A DNA stretch of 64,000 nucleotides, taken from contig NZ_JABGCG010000006.1 in NCBI RefSeq assembly GCF_019799925.1, positions 248,001 to 312,000 of the forward strand, given 5' to 3'. A program made the translations under genes and the position numbers. Positions 59,948 through 64,000 of the stretch are shown here, piece after piece. Below the pieces are notes generated by a model. That model was not told where the DNA came from, made no database searches, and saw nothing but the letters and a program-made list of their open reading frames with translations. The stretch is from Blastococcus sp. CPCC 205250 (GTDB lineage: Bacteria > Actinomycetota > Actinomycetes > Mycobacteriales > Geodermatophilaceae). Each line of letters opens with the position of its first letter. Position 1 is the first letter of the stretch.

Positions 59948-60417
59948 CCGTGCGGCTGGCCCCGCTGGACCCGGCGGGCGACCCGGCCGCGGCCGCGCAG
60001 CTGTGGGCGCTGCAGCGCGCGGCCTACGCGGTGGAGGCCGCGCTGCTCGGCGACGACCGGATCCCGCCGCTGCACGAGGACCTCCCCACGCTGCGCGCCG
60101 CGCCCCTCCGCTGGACCGGGGCGGTCCTCGACGGCCGGCTCGCCGGGGCGGTCGCGTGGACCGACGAGGAGGCGCTGGTCGACGTCCACCGCCTCGTGGT
60201 GGCGGCGTCGGCGGGCCGGCAGGGGCTGGGGTCGGCGCTGGTGCGCTCGGTGCTGGCGGTCGCCGGGAGCCGGCCCACGGTCGTCGCCACCGGCCGGGAC
60301 AACGCGCCGGCCCGCGCCCTCTACGAGCGGCTGGGCTTCGCGCGCACCGGCGACCGCGAGGTCCTGCCGGGCCTGTGGGTGACCGGCTACCGGCACCAGC
60401 CGCGCGCCGGCGACTGA
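59944..60417 (+). CDS. GNAT-family N-acetyltransferase
   Basis: This is a 157-residue acetyltransferase. The acetyl-CoA site is VHRLVVAASAGRQGLGSALV (motif A), and NAPARALYERLGFARTGDRE is motif B. It is the fourth gene of the redox-signalling operon, joined by a GTGA overlap to the kinase. The substrate (small molecule or protein lysine) is unknown; its coupling suggests it acts in the same response. Confidence 0.83.
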   Translation: MTVRLAPLDPAGDPAAAAQLWALQRAAYAVEAALLGDDRIPPLHEDLPTLRAAPLRWTGAVLDGRLAGAVAWTDEEALVDVHRLVVAASAGRQGLGSALVRSVLAVAGSRPTVVATGRDNAPARALYERLGFARTGDREVLPGLWVTGYRHQPRAGD

Positions 60418-60493
60418 TCCCCGCCGACGGCGGGTAGGCCTGCCCGGCCGCGACGGAGACGACGTCACCCGGCGACCCGTCTGGGGGATCCAC

Positions 60494-61078
60494 ATGACCG
60501 ACACCGACAACCACTGGGTCGCGCAGGCCGTGCACGACCTGGGCTCGGCACTCTGGCTCGGCGGGACGGTGATGGGCATTGCGGGGGTGAACAAGTCCGG
60601 CAGCGACCTGACCCAGGGCATCGACCGGGTGCGCGTCGCGAGCTCGGCCTGGTCCCGCTACCAACCCGTCCAGCTCGCCGGCATCGGCGCGACCCTCCTC
60701 GCGGGACTGCGGCTGACGCAGGTCAGCGGTCAGCGGGTGGCCCTGCAGGAGGGCTACGCGACGGTCGGCGCGCTCAAGGCCGGCCTCGCCGTCGCCGGTG
60801 CGGCGGCCAGCGGCTACGCCGCCTACAGCGGTGCACGGATCGGGAAGCTGGCGGAGGAGGTGGAGCGCTCCGGGACGCGACTCGAGGTGAAGGACGCGAC
60901 GCTGCCGTCGGAGACCACGCCCGCGGAGCTGAAGAAGTGGCAGGCGCGGCAGCGGGTCACCCAGTTCGCCGTTCCGGCGCTGGCGGGGGCCAACGTCGTG
61001 TGCAACGCGTGGCTGGTGCAGTCCTACCGCGCGGGCGCGACCGTCAAGGGCGTCCTCGGCCGGTTCCTGCCCGGCTGA
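60494..61078 (+). CDS. hypothetical membrane-associated protein
   Basis: This 194-residue protein has hydrophobic segments ALWLGGTVMGIAGVN (about 20), LAGIGATLLAGLRL (about 62), VGALKAGLAVAGAAASGYAA (about 90) and TQFAVPALAGANVVCNAW near the end. RVASSAWSRYQPVQL lies between. A charged stretch at 115-150 (EEVERSGTRLEVKDATLPSE) is probably cytoplasmic. I do not recognise a named family. ATG at 60494 follows GGGGGATCCAC. The hairpin at 61087-61113 ends its transcript. Confidence 0.7.
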   Translation: MTDTDNHWVAQAVHDLGSALWLGGTVMGIAGVNKSGSDLTQGIDRVRVASSAWSRYQPVQLAGIGATLLAGLRLTQVSGQRVALQEGYATVGALKAGLAVAGAAASGYAAYSGARIGKLAEEVERSGTRLEVKDATLPSETTPAELKKWQARQRVTQFAVPALAGANVVCNAWLVQSYRAGATVKGVLGRFLPG

Positions 61079-61086
61079 GCCGGCCG

Positions 61087-61113
61087 GCGGCCTCCCCGTG
61101 CGGGGGAGGCCGC
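61087..61113 (+). terminator. GC-rich hairpin terminator
   Basis: GCGGCCTCCCC (61087-61097) pairs perfectly with 61103-61113 over a 5-nt loop, 9 nt past the stop of the hypothetical membrane gene. No T-run follows, as usual in high-GC actinobacteria. Confidence 0.65.
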
Positions 61114-61161
61114 CCGTGCCGACGCTGGGACACCGGCGCGCGCTGTGCTGGACTGGACGGC

Positions 61162-61785
61162 GTGAGCAGCGCCGATCCGGAGGACGGCCGCCCGGCGGCG
61201 GGCGCCGGCACCGACCCGGAGACCCGCGACCGCATCCTGCAGGCCGGCATGCGGTGCACCGCCCAGTACGGGCGGGCCAAGACGACGATGCAGGACGTCG
61301 CCCTGGCCGCCGGGGTCTCGCGGGCGACGCTCTACCGCTACTTCGCCGACCGGGGCGCGCTCTTCACCGGCATCCGCGAGTACGAGCACGAGCGCGACGC
61401 CGCGGCGTTCGAGGAGCTCGTGGCCGGCGCCCGGTCGCTGGCCGACGCCGTCGCCGCCCTCGGCGAGGTCCTGGCCGGCACGTCGGCGCGCTACCGGGTC
61501 GGTGCCCACCTGGCCGCCGGCGACGAGAGCCTGGCGACCTACATGGCGCTGCGCTCGGGCCGGGAGCGGGCCCGCGCCGCCGAGCTGATCCGGCCGCACG
61601 TCGCGCGGGCGGTCACGGCGGGCGAGCTGCGACCCGGGGTGTCGGCCGAGGAGGCCGAGGAGTGGATCGCCCTCGCCGTCGTCCAGGCGACCTCGCTGGC
61701 CCCGCTGCGCTCGGTCGACGTGGACGACCCGGCGGCGGTCGGCCGGTGGCTGGCCCGGATGACCTGCGCGGGCCTCTGCGCCTGA
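61162..61785 (+). CDS. TetR-family transcriptional regulator
   Basis: This 207-residue protein has an N-terminal TetR helix-turn-helix, RDRILQAGMRCTAQYGRAKT then MQDVALAAGVSRATLYRYFA (about 40-60). A helical ligand-binding domain and dimer interface follow. GTG at 61162 was selected; another GTG lies at 61145. The short Asp/Gly/Ala-rich leader before the first helix is probably disordered. No target gene is obvious: upstream is the membrane protein, downstream the convergent arsC. Confidence 0.82.
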   Translation: MSSADPEDGRPAAGAGTDPETRDRILQAGMRCTAQYGRAKTTMQDVALAAGVSRATLYRYFADRGALFTGIREYEHERDAAAFEELVAGARSLADAVAALGEVLAGTSARYRVGAHLAAGDESLATYMALRSGRERARAAELIRPHVARAVTAGELRPGVSAEEAEEWIALAVVQATSLAPLRSVDVDDPAAVGRWLARMTCAGLCA

Positions 61786-61792
61786 GCGCGGG

Positions 61793-61830
61793 CGCCCCGC
61801 CGGGCGCCGGTCGACTCCCGCGCCGGGGCG
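61793..61830. terminator. hairpin between tetR-like gene and arsC
   Basis: CGCCCCG (61793-61799) pairs with CGGGGCG (61824-61830) between convergent stops (61785 and 61835). The loop is long and GC-rich with further pairing options. Confidence 0.4.
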
Positions 61831-61834
61831 GCGG

Positions 61835-62245
61835 TCAGCCCCGCGCCGGGACGGCCAGCTCGGCGAGCAGCCCGCGGATGCGGCGCTCGATCTCGTCGCG
61901 GATGGGCCGCACCGCCTCGACGCCCTGACCGGCCGGGTCCTCCAGCGCCCAGTCCAGGTAGCGCTTGCCGGGGAAGATCGGGCAGGCGTCGCCGCAGCCC
62001 ATGGTGATGACGACGTCGGAGGCCTCGACGGCCTCTGTCGTGAGCACCTTCGGCTGCTGGCCGGTGATGTCGACGCCGACCTCGGTCATGGCCTGCACGG
62101 CGGCGGGGTTGACCCGGTCGGCCGGCAGCGAGCCCGCCGAGCGGACCTCGACGGCGTCGCCGGCGAGCGAGCGCAGCCAGCCGGCGGCCATCTGGGAGCG
62201 GCCGGCGTTGTGCACGCAGACGAACAGCACGCTGGGACGGGTCAT
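61835..62245 (-). CDS. arsC: arsenate reductase (LMW-phosphatase type)
   Basis: This 136-residue arsenate reductase has the P-loop nucleophile motif VLFVCVHNAGRSQMAAGWL, with Cys10 and Arg16. Later motifs are EASDVVITMGCGDACP (second Cys region) and YLDWALEDPAG with the catalytic Asp. It reduces arsenate to arsenite, which the adjacent ACR3 pump exports. Actinobacterial relatives can use mycothiol/mycoredoxin or thioredoxin. ATG at 62245 overlaps the acr3 stop (ATGA). Confidence 0.9.
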   Translation of the reverse strand: MTRPSVLFVCVHNAGRSQMAAGWLRSLAGDAVEVRSAGSLPADRVNPAAVQAMTEVGVDITGQQPKVLTTEAVEASDVVITMGCGDACPIFPGKRYLDWALEDPAGQGVEAVRPIRDEIERRIRGLLAELAVPARG

Positions 62246-63387
62246 CGGGTGCTCCTGCTCTCGGACGCGCGGACGGCGGAGGGGACGGCGGGGGGGACGG
62301 TGGGGTCGCCCGGGAACCAGCGGCGGGCGGCCCAGAGGGACACGTAGACGAGCCCGACGAGCACCGGCACCTCGATGAGCGGTCCGACGACGCCGGCGAG
62401 GGCCTGGCCGCTGGTCACGCCGAAGGTGCCGATGGCGACGGCGATGGCGAGCTCGAAGTTGTTGCCGGCGGCGGTGAAGGCCAGCGTCGCCGTCTTCGCG
62501 TAGCCCAGGCCCAGCCGCATGCCGAGCAGGAACGAGCCACCGAACATGAGCGCGAAGTAGGCCAGCAGGGGCAGCGCGATGCGGGCGACGTCCCAGGGCT
62601 GCGAGGTGATCGCCTCGCCCTGCAGGGCGAAGAGCATGACGATCGTGAACAGCAGGCCGTAGAGGGCGACCGGGCCGATCCTCGGCAGGAACCGGCTCTC
62701 GTACCAGTCCCGGCCCCGGGCGCGCTCGCCCAGCGTGCGGGTCAGGAAGCCGGCCACCAGCGGGATGCCGAGGAAGACCAGGACGCTGACCAGGATCGCC
62801 CAGACGCTGAACTCCGCCGACGTCGTCTCCAGGCCGAGCCAGCCCGGCAGCACCTGCAGGTAGAACCAGCCCAGCGCGGCGAAGGCGACGATCTGGAACA
62901 CCGAGTTGATGGCGACGAGGACCGCGGCGGCCTCCCGGTCGCCGCAGGACAGGTCGTTCCAGATCAGCACCATCGCGATGCAGCGGGCCAGGCCCACGAT
63001 CACCAGGCCCGTCCGGTACTCGGGCAGGTCGGGCAGCAGCAGCCAGGCCAGGGCGAACATCAGGGCCGGGCCGAGCACCCAGTTGAGCACCAGGCTCGCG
63101 GCGAGCAGCTTCCGGTCGCCGGTGACGCGGTCGAGCTCGGAGTACCGGACCTTGGCCAGCACCGGGTACATCATCAGCAGCAGTCCGACGGCGATCGGCA
63201 GGCTCACGTCGCCCACGCGGACGGCGTCCAGGGCGTCGTCCAGCCCGGGCACGAGGCGGCCCAGCAGCAGGCCGGCGGCCATCGCGGCGACGATCCACAC
63301 CGGCAGGAACCGGTCGAGGGTGGACAGCCGCTGCAGGACCGGCGCCGCCACGCTGCCGCGGGCGGTCTCGCCGACCATGTCGCTCAC
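62242..63387 (-). CDS. acr3: arsenite efflux transporter ACR3
   Basis: This is a 381-residue membrane permease with about ten helices. ACR3 marks are LPIAVGLLLMMYPVLAKVRY, VGLARCIAMVLIWNDLSCGD with the essential Cys, and FTAAGNNFELAIAVAIGTFG. It exports arsenite using the proton gradient. GTG at 63387 overlaps the arsR stop by 4 nt; the open frame upstream of it is a shadow of arsR. Confidence 0.92.
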   Translation of the reverse strand: MSDMVGETARGSVAAPVLQRLSTLDRFLPVWIVAAMAAGLLLGRLVPGLDDALDAVRVGDVSLPIAVGLLLMMYPVLAKVRYSELDRVTGDRKLLAASLVLNWVLGPALMFALAWLLLPDLPEYRTGLVIVGLARCIAMVLIWNDLSCGDREAAAVLVAINSVFQIVAFAALGWFYLQVLPGWLGLETTSAEFSVWAILVSVLVFLGIPLVAGFLTRTLGERARGRDWYESRFLPRIGPVALYGLLFTIVMLFALQGEAITSQPWDVARIALPLLAYFALMFGGSFLLGMRLGLGYAKTATLAFTAAGNNFELAIAVAIGTFGVTSGQALAGVVGPLIEVPVLVGLVYVSLWAARRWFPGDPTVPPAVPSAVRASESRSTR

Positions 63388-63725
63388 GCGCGCACCCCGG
63401 CCAGGGCGGGGGAGCTGAAGACGTCGGCCACGGCGGCCAGCGCCTCGGGGCGGACCCGGTAGTAGGCCCACACCCCGCGCTTGTCGCGGTCGAGCACACC
63501 GGCGGTGTGCAGCACCTTGAGGTGGTGGCTCACCGTGGCCTGGGTCAGGTCGAAGGCCTCGTTGAGGTCGCACACGCACGCCTCACCGGCGGCGGTCGAG
63601 GCGATCAGGCTGACCAGCCGGAGGCGGACCGGGTCGGCCAGCGCCTTGAGCAGCGCGGCCACCTCCTCGGCCCGCCCGGCGGTCATCGCGGTGCCGTCCG
63701 CGGGCGTGCAGCAGCTGTCGTCCAT
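63384..63725 (-). CDS. arsR: arsenic-responsive repressor ArsR
   Basis: This 113-residue winged-helix repressor has LLKALADPVRLRLVSLIAST, metalloid site ACVCDLN (Cys-x-Cys), recognition helix LTQATVSHHLKVLHTAGVL and wing KRGVWAYYRV. A CC pair near the N-terminus (DDSCC) may add a ligand. ATG at 63725 follows GGAGG; the longer start at 63743 is less likely. It controls arsR-acr3-arsC from the operator at 63756-63773. Confidence 0.9.
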   Translation of the reverse strand: MDDSCCTPADGTAMTAGRAEEVAALLKALADPVRLRLVSLIASTAAGEACVCDLNEAFDLTQATVSHHLKVLHTAGVLDRDKRGVWAYYRVRPEALAAVADVFSSPALAGVRA

Positions 63726-63751
63726 GGGGCCCTCCTCAGGCATCGACGGCG

Positions 63752-63773
63752 ATCATATCGATGACTGTCGATA
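63752..63773 (-). promoter_or_regulatory. ArsR operator with overlapping -10
   Basis: TATCGA-N6-TCGATA (63756-63773) is a perfect inverted repeat 31 bp before the arsR start. On the minus strand TATGAT (63752-63757) is a good -10 that overlaps its edge. The -35 region is poor. Confidence 0.65.
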
Positions 63774-63808
63774 CCGCCGGTGGCGGGCCGGTTGAGGTGA
63801 GGCGTCGG

Positions 63809-64000
63809 TCAGCCGGCGGCGCGGACCTCGAGGCGCACGCCGTCGGCCAGCCGGTAGGGGTTGGTGGCCACGAGTGCGCCGACGACCCGCCGCAGCCGCG
63901 AGATCTCGGCGCGCACGGTCACCACGTGGTCGGCGTCGCCGAACAGCAGGGCCGAGAGCTGCCCGGCCGTGAGCCCGGCCCGGCCCGCGTCGGCCAGCAG
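63809..64000 (-). CDS. 3' end of an actinobacterial GAF/HTH-type regulator (partial)
   Basis: The minus-strand frame from the window edge to TGA (63809-63811) encodes the last 63 residues, starting LLADAGRAGLTAGQLSALLF and continuing VTVRAEISRLRRVVG, then TNPYRLADGVRLEV. This is a winged-helix DNA-binding end. Such C-termini follow GAF domains in a group of actinobacterial transcriptional regulators. The rest lies outside the window, so its domain make-up is inferred. Confidence 0.6.
   Translation of the reverse strand: MLADAGRAGLTAGQLSALLFGDADHVVTVRAEISRLRRVVGALVATNPYRLADGVRLEVRAAG

Overview
The window is from a very GC-rich actinobacterium. Four signs point to Geodermatophilaceae or a close relative (Geodermatophilus, Blastococcus, Modestobacter type): frequent GTG starts, GTGA/ATGA stop-start overlaps, mycothiol-type enzymes, and small families such as DUF6158 and DUF6518. 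The family-level placement is inference. I see no tRNA, rRNA, CRISPR array, insertion sequence or prophage. The region reads as chromosomal catabolic accessory DNA.

Positions 1-23,600 form an aromatic-acid catabolic block. It begins with the benzoyl-CoA epoxidation (box) genes boxC-boxB and the first bases of a further gene. Next come a Rieske oxygenase / glutamine-synthetase-like pair under a divergent IclR regulator, a livK-livHMGF ABC importer, two PaaX-type regulators, and a salicylate/gentisate-type operon. That operon holds a salicylyl-CoA hydroxylase-like flavoprotein, two acid-activating enzymes, a FAH-family hydrolase, a mycothiol-type maleylpyruvate isomerase and an amidohydrolase. 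No gentisate dioxygenase is present. The boxC and livK promoters share an operator-like sequence.

Positions 23,500-35,500 are general metabolism: ornithine aminotransferase, an ArsR/SRPBCC pair, a Na+/H+ antiporter, an LLM flavoenzyme, an acyl-CoA ligase, the fused mutase IcmF, a MarR regulator and a BtuF-like protein without a signal peptide. A perfect 27-bp inverted repeat closes this part. Positions 35,500-42,400 hold a second catabolic locus (IclR, amidohydrolase, CaiB-type CoA transferase, citrate-synthase-like lyase, oxidoreductase, hydroxyquinol-type intradiol dioxygenase). Two gene fossils follow it: a DUF2283 gene cut by an amber codon and a copy of the last 23 codons of the dioxygenase.

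Positions 42,400-50,600 carry two convergent mannitol-dehydrogenase-family paralogues with a HAD phosphatase, a Clp_N-domain regulator with twin operators, a phospholipase D-like protein and an NmrA-like reductase. Positions 50,500-56,300 carry a nitronate monooxygenase, an SRPBCC protein and a PaoABC-type molybdenum aldehyde oxidoreductase. Positions 56,300-60,400 contain the most unusual group: a UBP-type zinc finger divergent from a response-regulator/flavoprotein fusion, a CAP-domain histidine kinase and a GNAT acetyltransferase. The window ends with a TetR regulator, an arsR-acr3-arsC arsenic operon and the 3' end of a DNA-binding regulator.
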